From: JANQOH01 sp965201115
Lineage (GTDB): Bacteria; Pseudomonadota; Alphaproteobacteria; UBA7887
Length of the DNA stretch: 64,000 bases
Reading direction: 5' to 3'
Assembly (NCBI GenBank): GCA_965201115.1
Contig: OZ241745.1
Coordinates: 496,001-560,000, forward strand
Below, in pieces: positions 21,864-30,455 of the stretch. Position 1 is the stretch's first letter. Each line of letters opens with the position of its first letter. Under the pieces are notes generated by a model. That model had not been told where the DNA came from and did not search any database. It saw nothing but the letters and a program-made list of their open reading frames with translations. A program made the translations under genes and the position numbers.

Positions 21864-24163
21864 GGTCGGCGTCCCTCCAGTTTCATCAGCAGCGGCGGCA
21901 GGAACAGGAAATCGGCGGCGAGCGCGAAGCCGATGGTCGCGGCGCTCAGCAGCGCCATGTCGGCGTTGACCTTGAAATTCGACATCGCCATGACGAGGAA
22001 GCCGGCAACCAGGCAGGTCGAGGTTACCCATAGCGCCATCCCGACCGTTCCGAAAGCGTAGCGGACGGCCTCCGGCGCGTCCATTGCGTGTTCGCGCCGG
22101 GCGCGCAGGTATTTGCTCAGGAAATGCACCGTGTCGTCGACCACGATGCCGAGCGTCATGGCGGCGACCACCGCTATGCCGAGCCCGACCTCGCCCACCG
22201 CGTAGCCCCACAGGCCGAACGCCATCGCCGCCGGAAACAGGTTCGGCGCGAGGCTGACCAGTCCGATCTTGAGGCTGCGCAGCGCGGCGACAAGCACCAG
22301 CGAGATCAGCGCCAGCGCCGTGAACGAGCCGCCGAGCATCGACGTTATGTTGCGCTCGGAGATATGCGCGAACATCAGCGAGAGCCCCGTTCCCGGCGCC
22401 GCGCGCGCGGGCGCGTTTTCGGCCAGCCATGCTTGCGCGCGCGCGTCGAGCGCGCGCATTTCGGCCGACGATATATCGACGACCGTGACGCTCACGCGGC
22501 TCGCCGATTTCGCCACATTGATTCGGTTGTTGAGGTCGAGGCCGAGCGGCAGGGAGAGTTCGTAGAGCAGCAGATACTGCGCGGCGAGATCGGCGCTTTC
22601 GGGCACGCGGTAGAACGCCGGGTCGTCGCCGTGCAGGTTCCGGTTCAGCCGCTTCACGATGTCGGTCAGCACGCTGACGTGGACGACCTTGGGCTGTTCG
22701 CGCAGCCACTCGGCGAAGCGCTCGATATCGGCCAGATATTGCGGGTCCGACACGCCTTCGCCGCGGCCCGCGGGGATCGAGTATTCGAGCACGTTCAGGC
22801 CGGTGAGGTTTTCCTGCATGAAATCGGACGAGATGCGGATCGGCACGCTTTCGTCCATGTATTTCACGAAGTCGTCGTCGAGTTCGATGCGCAGGATGCC
22901 GAGCGCGAGGGCGGCGATGCCCGCCCCGGCGACCCAGATCAGGACGCCGCGGCGGGCGACGACGAACGCGGCGAACGCCGCCATTGCGCGCGCCGCCATT
23001 CGATCGCCGCGGCGCGCGCGGGCGGGCAGCGCGGCCATCGCCGCCGGAACGGCGACGACCGACATGACGAACGCCATCATGACGCCGCCGGCGACGATGT
23101 TGCCGAGCAGGCGGAACGGCGGCGCGTCGGAGAAGTTCATGCTCAGGAAGCCGATCGCCGTGGTCGCGCTGGTTATGAAGATCGGCGCCATGTTCACGCG
23201 CAGCGACTCGACGATGGCGTCGGCCCGCGACGCTCCGGCGCGCAGTTGTTGTTCGCACGTCACCATGAGGTGGACGCTGTGCGCCACCGCGAGGGTGAAC
23301 ATGATAATCGGCGCGCCCGCCGTTCCCGCGTTCAGCACGATCCCGAGCCAGCCGACGATCCCCAGCGTCGCCGCCACGGTCAGGGCCACGGAAACCAGCA
23401 CCAGCGCCGTCCACCACGCGGAGCGCACCGACAGGCCGACGATCAGCAGGATGAGCAGAACCATGAGCGGAAACAGCGTCGCCATCTCCGCGGCCGGCAC
23501 TTCCGAGAACGCCACGCTGAACATGGCGGTGCCGTTCAGATAGACGTCGATGCCGGGGTAGCGTTCGCGGAACTCCGCCGCGCGCTCGCGGGCGAAGGCC
23601 GCCACTTGCGGCACTTCGTCGAGCGACTCGCCGGGCAGGACGAGGGTGACGGTCACCGCGGCGACCGAGCCGTCTTCGTTGACCGTCCGATTGACGAGTT
23701 CGGGGCGGTCGAGGGCGACGGCGCGCGCGTTTTCGAGATCGGCTTCCGTCGCCGCATCGGCGCCCGGATACAGGTCGGAAACGAGCAGATCGTCGCCGTC
23801 GGCGCGCGTCCACTGGTAGTTCGTGACCGAATCGACGCGCTGCGAAAACGGCGTCCGCCAGCTCGCTTCCGTCAGCCACGCGATGGCCTCCATCGTTTCG
23901 GCGGAAAAGACGCCGCCGCCGCGGGGCGCAAGCACGTAGATCAGGTATTCGTTGCGGGCGTAGGTGTTTTCGAACTGCTCCAGCGCCTGGAGCTGCGGGT
24001 TGTCCTCGCTGAAGAACACGCGGCTGTCGGGCGTGTTGCGCAGCCTCTCGAGCCCCGCGGCGCAGGCCAGCGCCGCCGCCAGCGACAGCGCGAGCGCCGC
24101 CCACCGGTACCGCACCAGAAGCCGCCCGTAGGCGAAATCCTTGCGCTCTTGCGGTTCGGCCAT
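21860..24163 (-). CDS. MMPL/RND-family transporter, cluster 1
   Basis: A 767-residue inner-membrane protein with two copies of a 6-helix unit. Each half has one N-terminal helix, a large periplasmic domain (residues about 45-210 and 430-590), then five helices. The second half contains the RND-type motif AAMTLGIVVDDTVHFLSKYL with paired aspartates expected to relay protons; the first has APIIMFTLAVAHSVHLMV. It resembles hydrophobe exporters such as HpnN/MmpL relatives. With its coupled LolA-like partner it likely moves a lipid toward the outer membrane (inference). Confidence 0.9.
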   Translation of the reverse strand: MAEPQERKDFAYGRLLVRYRWAALALSLAAALACAAGLERLRNTPDSRVFFSEDNPQLQALEQFENTYARNEYLIYVLAPRGGGVFSAETMEAIAWLTEASWRTPFSQRVDSVTNYQWTRADGDDLLVSDLYPGADAATEADLENARAVALDRPELVNRTVNEDGSVAAVTVTLVLPGESLDEVPQVAAFARERAAEFRERYPGIDVYLNGTAMFSVAFSEVPAAEMATLFPLMVLLILLIVGLSVRSAWWTALVLVSVALTVAATLGIVGWLGIVLNAGTAGAPIIMFTLAVAHSVHLMVTCEQQLRAGASRADAIVESLRVNMAPIFITSATTAIGFLSMNFSDAPPFRLLGNIVAGGVMMAFVMSVVAVPAAMAALPARARRGDRMAARAMAAFAAFVVARRGVLIWVAGAGIAALALGILRIELDDDFVKYMDESVPIRISSDFMQENLTGLNVLEYSIPAGRGEGVSDPQYLADIERFAEWLREQPKVVHVSVLTDIVKRLNRNLHGDDPAFYRVPESADLAAQYLLLYELSLPLGLDLNNRINVAKSASRVSVTVVDISSAEMRALDARAQAWLAENAPARAAPGTGLSLMFAHISERNITSMLGGSFTALALISLVLVAALRSLKIGLVSLAPNLFPAAMAFGLWGYAVGEVGLGIAVVAAMTLGIVVDDTVHFLSKYLRARREHAMDAPEAVRYAFGTVGMALWVTSTCLVAGFLVMAMSNFKVNADMALLSAATIGFALAADFLFLPPLLMKLEGRRP

Positions 24164-24193
24164 CGTTGTTTCCCTCGTCCGCGCCGCGGACCG

Positions 24194-24838
24194 CTACGCT
24201 TTCGCGCTCGGGCGGGCGGAGACCTTTTCGTACCACGCGGCGATATGTTTCTGCGCGGGGTCGGGCCCGGCTTTCGACCAGCGGGCGAAATCGACGGTCA
24301 CCAGGGCGGCGATGTCGGCGATGGTGTAGCGCACGCCGGCGACATATTCGGTCTCGCCGAGAACCTTGTCGAGCCACGCGAAGAACAGGCCGATGCGCGT
24401 GCGGCCGCGCTCTACGAGCTCGGGAATCTGCGCGAACGGGTGCGGGCCGGCGAGGGCGCGGTTTTCGAACCGGCGCGAGCCGTTGCGCAGCATCTCGCCT
24501 GCCGGCGCCATGCCGTTCAGCTCGACCTGGCGGTGGCGCATTTCCACCAGCGCGCGGTCGCGCGCGTCGGTTCCCATGAGCGGCGGCTCGGGCCGGACCG
24601 ACTCGAAATAGCGGCAGATCGCCGCCGACTCGGTAATCCGCGTACCGTCCGCGAACTCCAGGACCGGCACCGTCCCGGCGGGGTTCACGGCCAAAAAGCC
24701 GGGCCGCACGTTCTCTCCGGCCATCAGATCGACCGTCTGCGCGGGAACCTCGATACCCTTTTCGGCCAGGAACACGCGCACGCGGCGGGGGTTCGGCGCT
24801 TGCGGGTGATCGTACAGTTTCATGGCGTCGGCGTTCAT
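24194..24838 (-). CDS. Glutathione S-transferase
   Basis: A 214-residue GST unrelated in detail to the 14.9-kb one. N-terminal domain with NPRRVRVFLAEKGIEVP, NPAGTVPVLEFADG (cis-Pro) and TESAAICRYFE; C-terminal domain with YTIADIAALVTVDFA. The start at 24838 is supported by AAGGAG seven bases upstream. It lies 30 bases upstream of the MMPL gene on the same strand and may be cotranscribed. Substrate unknown. Confidence 0.92.
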   Translation of the reverse strand: MNADAMKLYDHPQAPNPRRVRVFLAEKGIEVPAQTVDLMAGENVRPGFLAVNPAGTVPVLEFADGTRITESAAICRYFESVRPEPPLMGTDARDRALVEMRHRQVELNGMAPAGEMLRNGSRRFENRALAGPHPFAQIPELVERGRTRIGLFFAWLDKVLGETEYVAGVRYTIADIAALVTVDFARWSKAGPDPAQKHIAAWYEKVSARPSAKA

Positions 24839-24869
24839 GCCGGTCTCCTTTTCCCTCGTTTCCTCGGCG

Positions 24870-25490
24870 TCATGCGGCGGCGGGCGGCGCGCTCAATGCG
24901 TCGTCGAGGCGCCGCAACAGTTCGGCATAGTCGCGGCATACCGGAAATCGCGGATGCGCGCGCGCCACGGCGCCGGGCGGGCGGAACAGGAATCCCGAGT
25001 CCGCCGCCTCCAGCATGGGGATGTCGTTGTAGGAATCGCCGGCGGCCGCGACGCGGGCGCCCAGGCTCTTGAACGCCTCCGCCGCGCGCCGTTTCGGGTC
25101 GCGCTGGCGCCGCGCATAGCCCGCGATGCGCCCGTCCGCCGCCACGCGCAGGCTGTGGCACGCCAGCATGGGGCGGCCCAAACGCGCCATGACGGGGTCG
25201 GCGAGTTCGTAGAACGTGTCGGAGACAATGGCGACCTGCGCGCGTTCGCGCAGGCGCGCGAGAAATTCCTCCGCGCCGTCGAGCGGCTCCAGTTCGGCGG
25301 CGGCGGTGCGCAGGTCGGCCAAGCCGAGGCGGTTCTCGCCGAGAACCGCCAGCCGGCGCGCCATCAGCTCGTCGTAATCGGCGATGTCGCGCGTGGTCAG
25401 GCGCAGCGCGTCGACGCCTGTGCGGTCGGCGAGCGCAACCCAGATTTCCGGGATCAGGACGCCCTCCAGATCGAGGCACACGACCCGCAT
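24870..25490 (-). CDS. thrH: ThrH: phosphoserine phosphatase / homoserine phosphotransferase
   Basis: A 206-residue HAD-superfamily enzyme closely following Pseudomonas ThrH in pattern. The nucleophile motif is CLDLEGVLIPEIW (Asp7, with Glu9 replacing the second Asp); motif II is VSDTFYE, the Lys is in RQRDPKRRA and motif III is AAGDSYNDIPML. It can dephosphorylate phosphoserine and transfer phosphate to homoserine. The stop of the citE-like gene precedes its ATG by only 12 bases, so it is probably second in that transcript. Confidence 0.92.
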   Translation of the reverse strand: MRVVCLDLEGVLIPEIWVALADRTGVDALRLTTRDIADYDELMARRLAVLGENRLGLADLRTAAAELEPLDGAEEFLARLRERAQVAIVSDTFYELADPVMARLGRPMLACHSLRVAADGRIAGYARRQRDPKRRAAEAFKSLGARVAAAGDSYNDIPMLEAADSGFLFRPPGAVARAHPRFPVCRDYAELLRRLDDALSAPPAAA

Positions 25491-25502
25491 CGGCCGCTCC
25501 GG

Positions 25503-26477
25503 TCAGCGCGCGCCGGGCGCGCGGTCGGCCGCCGCGGAATTTTCAGGCGCGCGGTCGGCCGCCGCGGAATTTTCTGGCGCGCGGTCGGCCGCCGCGGCAT
25601 TTTCAGGCGCGCGGTCGGCCGCCGCGGCGACGCGGCGCATGGCGCGCAGCACCGGCGGCTCGATCAGCTTGCCGTCGACGACGGCCAGTTCGCCGCCCGC
25701 CGCTTCCGATGCGGCGATCGCCGCGCGGGCGCGCGCCGCTTCTTCCGCGCTTGGCGTGAACGCCGCGTTTATCGCCGCTATCTGCCGCGGGTGGATCGCC
25801 GCCTTGCCGGTGAAGCCGAGGCCGCGCGCGCGCCGCGCGTCGCCAGCCAGCCCCGCTTCGTCCGCCAGGTCGAGCGACGGCGCGTCGAGCAGGTCGATTC
25901 CCGCCGCCGCCGCCGCGCAGGCGAGGCGCTGGCGCGCATAGAGCATCGGCCCCCAGCCGGGAGACGCGCGCAACTCCGCCGCCAGGTCGAACGCGCCGAA
26001 CGCAAGCGCGTCGATGCGCGGGCTGGCCAAGGCGATTTCGTGCGCCGCCTCCAGCGCGGCGGCGGTCTCGATAACGACGTGGAAGCGGACGCCTCCGTGC
26101 GCGCCGCCGCGGAACAGGTCGGCGAGCAGGCGGATTTCCGCGGGGCTTTCGACCTTCGGGACCATGATCGCGGGCGGCGGCGCGGGGCTTTCGCAAATCG
26201 CGACGAGATCGCGAAGCCCGTGCGCCGTGCGCGGCGAGTTGACGCGCAGAAGGCGCTCCGGCCCGTCCCTGGCGGCGGCCGGCTCCGCGGCGAAGAACGC
26301 CAGCGCGTGTTCGCGCGCTTCGTCCTTGTGGCGCGGAACGCCGTCCTCGAGTTCGACGCAGACCTGGTCAGCCCCGCAGGCGAGCGCGCCGGCGAAGCGG
26401 TCGGGGCGGTCGCCGGGAACGAAGATCAGGCTGCGCCGCGCGCGCGGCGCCGCGGCGGCGCAAGGGGAAGCAGGCAC
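25503..26477 (-). CDS. HpcH/HpaI- or CitE-like aldolase/lyase
   Basis: A 324-residue TIM-barrel lyase of the citrate-lyase beta-like / malyl-CoA lyase superfamily. Seen: SLIFVPGDRPDRF at the N-terminus, the divalent-metal Glu/Asp positions in VCVELEDGV and FGAFDLAAEL, MVPKVESPAEI, and GFTGKAAIHPRQ. The start is GTG 26477, six bases after AAGGAG. The last 40 residues are an unusual tail of four AAADRAPEN-type repeats beyond the catalytic domain. It might be a malyl- or methylmalyl-CoA lyase serving the ethylmalonyl-CoA pathway suggested by mcd, but generic CitE-like function cannot be excluded. Confidence 0.82.
   Translation of the reverse strand: MPASPCAAAAPRARRSLIFVPGDRPDRFAGALACGADQVCVELEDGVPRHKDEAREHALAFFAAEPAAARDGPERLLRVNSPRTAHGLRDLVAICESPAPPPAIMVPKVESPAEIRLLADLFRGGAHGGVRFHVVIETAAALEAAHEIALASPRIDALAFGAFDLAAELRASPGWGPMLYARQRLACAAAAAGIDLLDAPSLDLADEAGLAGDARRARGLGFTGKAAIHPRQIAAINAAFTPSAEEAARARAAIAASEAAGGELAVVDGKLIEPPVLRAMRRVAAAADRAPENAAAADRAPENSAAADRAPENSAAADRAPGAR
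25517..25626. repeat. 30-bp tandem repeat in the citE-like 3' end
   Basis: Units begin at 25517, 25547, 25577 and 25607 (last one partial), each with GCGGTCGGCCGCCGCGG followed by AATTTTC or CATTTTC. The 30-bp period keeps the reading frame and encodes repeats of ten residues (AAADRAPENS). The near identity of the units points to recent slippage expansion. Confidence 0.9.
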
Positions 26478-26603
26478 GCGCCGCTCCTTTATCGTTTCGC
26501 GATACGGGCGATCGCCGGGAACGCCCGCCATCGTAGCGCGCCGCGGCGCGCGAAGGAAGCGCCGGGGCTGGATACTTTCGGCTCGCCGCGCTAAATACGC
26601 GGC

Positions 26604-27074
26604 ATGAACCTGCGCATGGGCATTTTGCTTCCGGCGCTCGCGCTCGCGGCGCTGGCCGGAGGCGCGGCCGCGGATACGGGCCGGGAGTATTTCGAGCGCG
26701 GCGAATACGATGCCGCGGTCGCCGCGTGGACGCCGCTTGCCGAGAGCGGCGACCGCTGGGCGATGGCCGGGCTCGGCCATGTGGCGGCCATGCGCGGCGA
26801 GGACGAAGAGGCGGCGCTCTGGTATCACGCCGCCGCCGTCCGCGGCCACGCCGCCGCGCAGATATTGCTGGCCAGCGCCTATCTCGAGGGGCGCGGCGTC
26901 GCGCGCGATCCGTCGCGCGCCTATGCGTGGTACCACATTGCGGCCGACAACGGCCACGCCGGGGCCGCGGCCGCGCGCGACCTGGCGGCGCGCTGGCTCA
27001 CCCCGCAGCGGCAGGCGGAAGCGCGGGCGATGGCGCGCCGCTGGCTCACGCGCGGCATGCCCGAATCTCCCTGA
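26604..27074 (+). CDS. Secreted Sel1-repeat protein
   Basis: A 156-residue protein with a signal peptide (MNLRMGILLPALALAALAGG, cleavage after AAA) and Sel1/TPR-like helical repeats: YFERGEYDAAVAAWTPLAES, then ALWYHAAAVRGHAAAQILLA and AYAWYHIAADNGHAGAA. Sel1 repeats mediate protein contacts, typically in the periplasm for such secreted forms. It lies 16 bases before def on the same strand and may share its transcript. No specific partner can be inferred. Confidence 0.85.
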   Translation: MNLRMGILLPALALAALAGGAAADTGREYFERGEYDAAVAAWTPLAESGDRWAMAGLGHVAAMRGEDEEAALWYHAAAVRGHAAAQILLASAYLEGRGVARDPSRAYAWYHIAADNGHAGAAAARDLAARWLTPQRQAEARAMARRWLTRGMPESP

Positions 27075-27090
27075 GCGGGCGGCGGGCGGC

Positions 27091-27618
27091 ATGGCGGTCC
27101 TGCCGATTCTGACGGCTCCCGACCCGCGCCTGAAGCGCCGCGCGGCGCCGGTCCGGACGGCCGACGCCCGCGTGCGGCGGCTGCTCGACGACATGCTGGA
27201 AACCATGTACGCGGCGCGGGGAATCGGCCTCGCCGGGCCGCAGGTCGGGGTTGCCGAGCGCCTGGCGGTGGCGGACCTCGCGGCGGCCGGCGGGGACTCC
27301 GGGCCGCTCCGCATGATCGACCCGCGCGTTGTCGCCGCGTCCGACGACGACGCCGTGTTCGAGGAAGGCTGCCTGTCGCTGCCGAGCCACCATGCCGAAG
27401 TGGCGCGCCCGCGCCGCGCCCGCATCGCCTGGCGCGACGAAACCGGCGCGCGGCGCGAAATGGAGGCCGAAGGCCTGCTCGCGGCGTGCGTCCAGCACGA
27501 GATCGACCATCTCGACGGCATATTGTTCGTGGACCGCATTTCCCGCGTCCGCCGATCGATGATCCTGCGCAAGCTCGCCAAGGCCAAACGCGAGAGCGCC
27601 GGACGCGCCGCCGCCTGA
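27091..27618 (+). CDS. def: Peptide deformylase
   Basis: A 175-residue metalloenzyme that removes the N-formyl group from nascent proteins. All three motifs are present: GIGLAGPQVG (44-53), EGCLS with metal ligand Cys94, and QHEIDHLDG with ligands His136 and His140. Motif 1 has GLAG rather than the commoner GLAA. No fmt or fmu gene follows, so this may be a second deformylase of the genome. Confidence 0.95.
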   Translation: MAVLPILTAPDPRLKRRAAPVRTADARVRRLLDDMLETMYAARGIGLAGPQVGVAERLAVADLAAAGGDSGPLRMIDPRVVAASDDDAVFEEGCLSLPSHHAEVARPRRARIAWRDETGARREMEAEGLLAACVQHEIDHLDGILFVDRISRVRRSMILRKLAKAKRESAGRAAA

Positions 27619-27631
27619 TCGGGCGCGGGTA

Positions 27632-28351
27632 TTACTCCACTACGGCGCGGTCGAGGGCGGCGAGGGCGACGGCCACCGCGCCTTCCGTGCGGGCCATGCG
27701 CTCGCCGAGGGAGGACTGCGCGGACTCCACGCGCTCCACATCGCCGCGCAGGGCGGAGACGCCGGCCTCGAACTCCTCGCGCTCGCCCTCGACCAGCGTC
27801 ATGCGGCCGCGCAGGCCGCCCACGTCGTCGTCGATCGCCATCAGGGTCCCGCGCAAGCCGGCCAGGCGTCCGTCCAGCCCGGCGACGCTCTTGCCGAGAT
27901 CTTCGGCAAGTTTCTCGAGTTTCGTCATGCGGTCGCGCAGGCCGGCCTGGTTCGCCTCGATGCGCGCCATGTCGGCCCCGAGCGCCGCCAAGGCGTCGCG
28001 AACGGCGTTTTGGCCCGTCTCCAGTTTCTCCATGTCGGCGCGCATGGCGGTCTGCCCTGCCTGCAACGCCGTGAAATCTTCGCGCAGGGCGTTCTGGCCC
28101 CTTTCCAGCTTTTCGAGGTCCGCGCGTATGGCGGTCTGCCCCGCCTGCAACGCCGCGAAACCTTCCCGCAGGGCGTTTTGGCCCGTCTCCAGTTTCTCGA
28201 GGTCCGCGCGCATGGCGGCCGTGCCGGCCTGGAACTCGGCGCGAAGCCGGTCTTCCATGCGGGCCATGTCGTAGCGGAGCCAGCCGAACAGTGCGACCAT
28301 GACGGCCAAAAGGGCGGCGAACAGGCCGACGAACGGGTTGATCTTGCTCAT
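27632..28351 (-). CDS. Single-TM protein with 28-residue coiled-coil repeats
   Basis: A 239-residue protein of unknown function. One N-terminal helix (SKINPFVGLFAALLAVMVAL) is followed by an almost unbroken coiled coil. Three successive repeats of 28 residues (four heptads) start MRADLEKLETGQNALREGF, IRADLEKLERGQNALREDF and MRADMEKLETGQNAVRDAL. The rest of the coil runs through LAGLRGTLMAIDDDVGGLRG to the C-terminus. Its architecture is the same as the three tandem arrays, but this is a singleton of distinct sequence. The convergent def gene ends 13 bp away. Confidence 0.8.
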   Translation of the reverse strand: MSKINPFVGLFAALLAVMVALFGWLRYDMARMEDRLRAEFQAGTAAMRADLEKLETGQNALREGFAALQAGQTAIRADLEKLERGQNALREDFTALQAGQTAMRADMEKLETGQNAVRDALAALGADMARIEANQAGLRDRMTKLEKLAEDLGKSVAGLDGRLAGLRGTLMAIDDDVGGLRGRMTLVEGEREEFEAGVSALRGDVERVESAQSSLGERMARTEGAVAVALAALDRAVVE

Positions 28352-28606
28352 GGCGCTCGTTCCCTTTCGCCAGCGCCGCCAGCGGGCGGCCATTATGGCG
28401 GCGAATGTAGATCGCCACCGCGCGGCGCGCAAGCGCGACGCGCGGAGTTTGCGGCGGCGTCGAGGCGGTATGCGCCCCTCGGGAAGGGGCCTGGAGCGCA
28501 GGCGGCGGGGCGCAAGGGCGGAAATCGGAGGGCGGCGCGCCGCGGCGGAGGGGCGCCGGCGAGACGTCCGCGCTCGGGCGCCGCGGACAGGTTTCAGAGT
28601 CCGTGC

Positions 28607-28769
28607 CGGAATTCGGCGGCTATCGGTATGGGCGGGGATCGGCGGGCATCTTGTCCGCTTGCGCTTTCCTGCCGACATCGCGCCCTGTGGAAACGTGCGG
28701 GCAGGATGCCCGCGGTCCCAGGCCCCGCCTTCGGCGGGGCAAGCATTTCGGTACAGACACTCAGAACAG
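28607..28769 (-). repeat. Composite repeat element, single-unit copy
   Basis: Fills much of the 409-bp gap before the Slam-like gene's 3' end. Read on the minus strand it begins CTGTTCTGAGTGTCTGTACC, continues through the CCCCGCC-GAA-GGCGGGG hairpin and the GCGGGC palindrome, and ends near ATAGCCGCCGAATTCCG. The same ends and interior occur at 46.66-47.07 kb, where the middle is amplified. The first nine bases include the last two codons and stop of the Slam-like gene. From 28352 to 28606 I see no gene, only GC-rich sequence. Confidence 0.8.
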
Positions 28770-30323
28770 GCGGCGGACGGTGAGCTCGGCGCGGGTGCGG
28801 TTGTATTCATTGAGATCCGCATTGCTCGAACGGCGTTCGTGAATTACCGATACGGCGGGGACGAAGCCAAACATTTCAAGGCGGTCGTTCGACGCGGCGA
28901 CGCGCGAGATGGAGAAGCGGTCGCGCTGCGCCTTGCAGGAAAAGTTGGGCGCCCCTTCGCAGTCGCCGCCTCTGAGTATAAGACTGTATGGCGACTCGTC
29001 GTAGCGGGTGAACACAAAGTCCTGATGCACGCCGACCTCGAAGCCGGCCAAACCGAAGATCGGCGGAAGATCGGTGGAAACGAACGCCCCCGCGCGGGCG
29101 GAGCGGGTTCTGTTGTATTTGCTTTCGGCGCGGCCGCGCGCCCAGCCGGCGCGCGCGCCGATGGAGATGGCGGGGGTAAGCGAATAGGTCAACTCGGCGT
29201 CGAGGTCCAGCCGCGGGCCGTCGGACGAGTCCGATTTGCGGTAGCGGCGCTCGAGCCACTCGACGCCGGCACGGACCCAGAGCCGTTCGTTGAGGCCCAG
29301 CGCGCCTTCGGCGCGCGCGCCGAAGGCGCGGCTCAACGGCTCGCCGCGGTACCAGCGCTGGTCGCCTTTCGCCAACAGGGCGACGAGGCCGCGCGGAAAG
29401 AGCAATTGCGGGCCGGCATGGAGAAAAACGGTCATGTCGTCGAAGCGCCGGCGGGCGTATTCGCGGCGATAGACGCCGCCGCCCGCCCGCAGACGCGTGA
29501 AACTGTCGTCGAAGACGCGAAGCGTCAGCGGATGCGTGTATTCGCCGAACGCGGAAACCACCGCGCCGATGCCCGAAGTCTCCCGTTGCTCTTCGGGCAA
29601 TAGCCATTTGTCGCCGGGGAGGCCATATATGTGTATGTCCGCAGGCAAGGTGCGCGCGGCGGTGGCGGAGTTGATGTTGGTGTCGGGCGCGACGGCGAAG
29701 GAAAAGGAGCCGGAGAAGCGCTTGCGGGCGCGGATGACGGCGAGGAACCGCGAGACCGCCTCCACAATGTCGCCGGGCAGGTCGCCGGCCAGGGCGAGGC
29801 GGTAATGGTAAGCCGCGGCGTCGCAATCGTCGCCCATGATGTGGGCCAGGAGGTTGTCGGGCTCGGCGAGGCAGCGGCCGCGTTCGAACAGCACGCGCGC
29901 GAGCTCGAGGCGCGCGCCGGCGAGGCCGGGGCGCGCGTCGAGAATATGGCGGTAGGCGGCGATGGCTTCGTCGCGCAGCGCCTCGCGCGCGGCGCGGTCG
30001 GGCGGGGCGCCGGGGGCGTCGGCGGGCATGCTTGCGGCGGTCGCGGCGGCCATGCCGCGGAAGAACCATGCGTCGGTGTCGTCGGGGCCGGCCTCGGCGA
30101 GGGGGCGCAGAATATCGAGCGCTTCATGCGGCGCGCCGCCGAAGATCAGTTCGCGCGCGCGCTCGACCGCGCCGTCGTCTTGCGCAACGGCGGCGTCTTC
30201 CGCGGCGGCGTCTTCCTGCGGGGCGGCGGGGGGCGGCGCAGCGTCGTCTTGCGCGAAGGCGGGCGCGGCGGCGGCAAGGAGAAGCGCGAGCGCCGCGAGG
30301 CCCGCCATTGCGGTTTTCGTCAT
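28761..30323 (-). CDS. Slam-like surface lipoprotein assembly protein
   Basis: A 520-residue outer-membrane protein. Signal peptide to about residue 24, an Ala/Asp/Pro-rich linker, an N-terminal TPR-like helical domain (about 50-200), then a beta-barrel beginning near FAVAPDTNINSA (211-220), the DUF560 signature, and ending in Phe as outer-membrane barrels do. Slam proteins translocate surface lipoproteins through the outer membrane. The lipoprotein at 58.0 kb is a candidate client. The ATG at 30323 gives a proper signal peptide. The last codons are shared with the composite repeat. Confidence 0.82.
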   Translation of the reverse strand: MTKTAMAGLAALALLLAAAAPAFAQDDAAPPPAAPQEDAAAEDAAVAQDDGAVERARELIFGGAPHEALDILRPLAEAGPDDTDAWFFRGMAAATAASMPADAPGAPPDRAAREALRDEAIAAYRHILDARPGLAGARLELARVLFERGRCLAEPDNLLAHIMGDDCDAAAYHYRLALAGDLPGDIVEAVSRFLAVIRARKRFSGSFSFAVAPDTNINSATAARTLPADIHIYGLPGDKWLLPEEQRETSGIGAVVSAFGEYTHPLTLRVFDDSFTRLRAGGGVYRREYARRRFDDMTVFLHAGPQLLFPRGLVALLAKGDQRWYRGEPLSRAFGARAEGALGLNERLWVRAGVEWLERRYRKSDSSDGPRLDLDAELTYSLTPAISIGARAGWARGRAESKYNRTRSARAGAFVSTDLPPIFGLAGFEVGVHQDFVFTRYDESPYSLILRGGDCEGAPNFSCKAQRDRFSISRVAASNDRLEMFGFVPAVSVIHERRSSNADLNEYNRTRAELTVRRLF

Positions 30324-30410
30324 CGATGGTCAACCTTCCGCTTGCGTCCGGCCCCGCGGCAGCGGGAACGCGCAATATGGGCGGCGGCGGCGGCCGCGTC
30401 AAGGCCGCGC

Positions 30411-30455
30411 CTTGCGCGAACATGCCGGCGAGACGCCGACGGTCCCGGGGGATGC
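30411..30455. repeat. REP-like palindrome between Slam-like and MMPL genes
   Basis: A single degenerate copy with GCCGGCG-AGA-CGCCG arms followed by ACGGTCCCGGGG. The inner base pair is switched relative to the usual GCGGGC arm but the stem is preserved. It overlaps the last base of the MMPL stop codon. Confidence 0.55.

Noticed and set aside
22088..25072. A 994-codon plus-strand open frame across the MMPL, GST and thrH genes
   Set aside because: Antisense shadow of recognised genes; His/Arg-rich, without recognisable motifs.
25503..26477. Confident naming of the CitE-like gene as malyl-CoA lyase
   Set aside because: The superfamily is catalytically broad, and no substrate-specific motif is clear; the mcd link is only suggestive.
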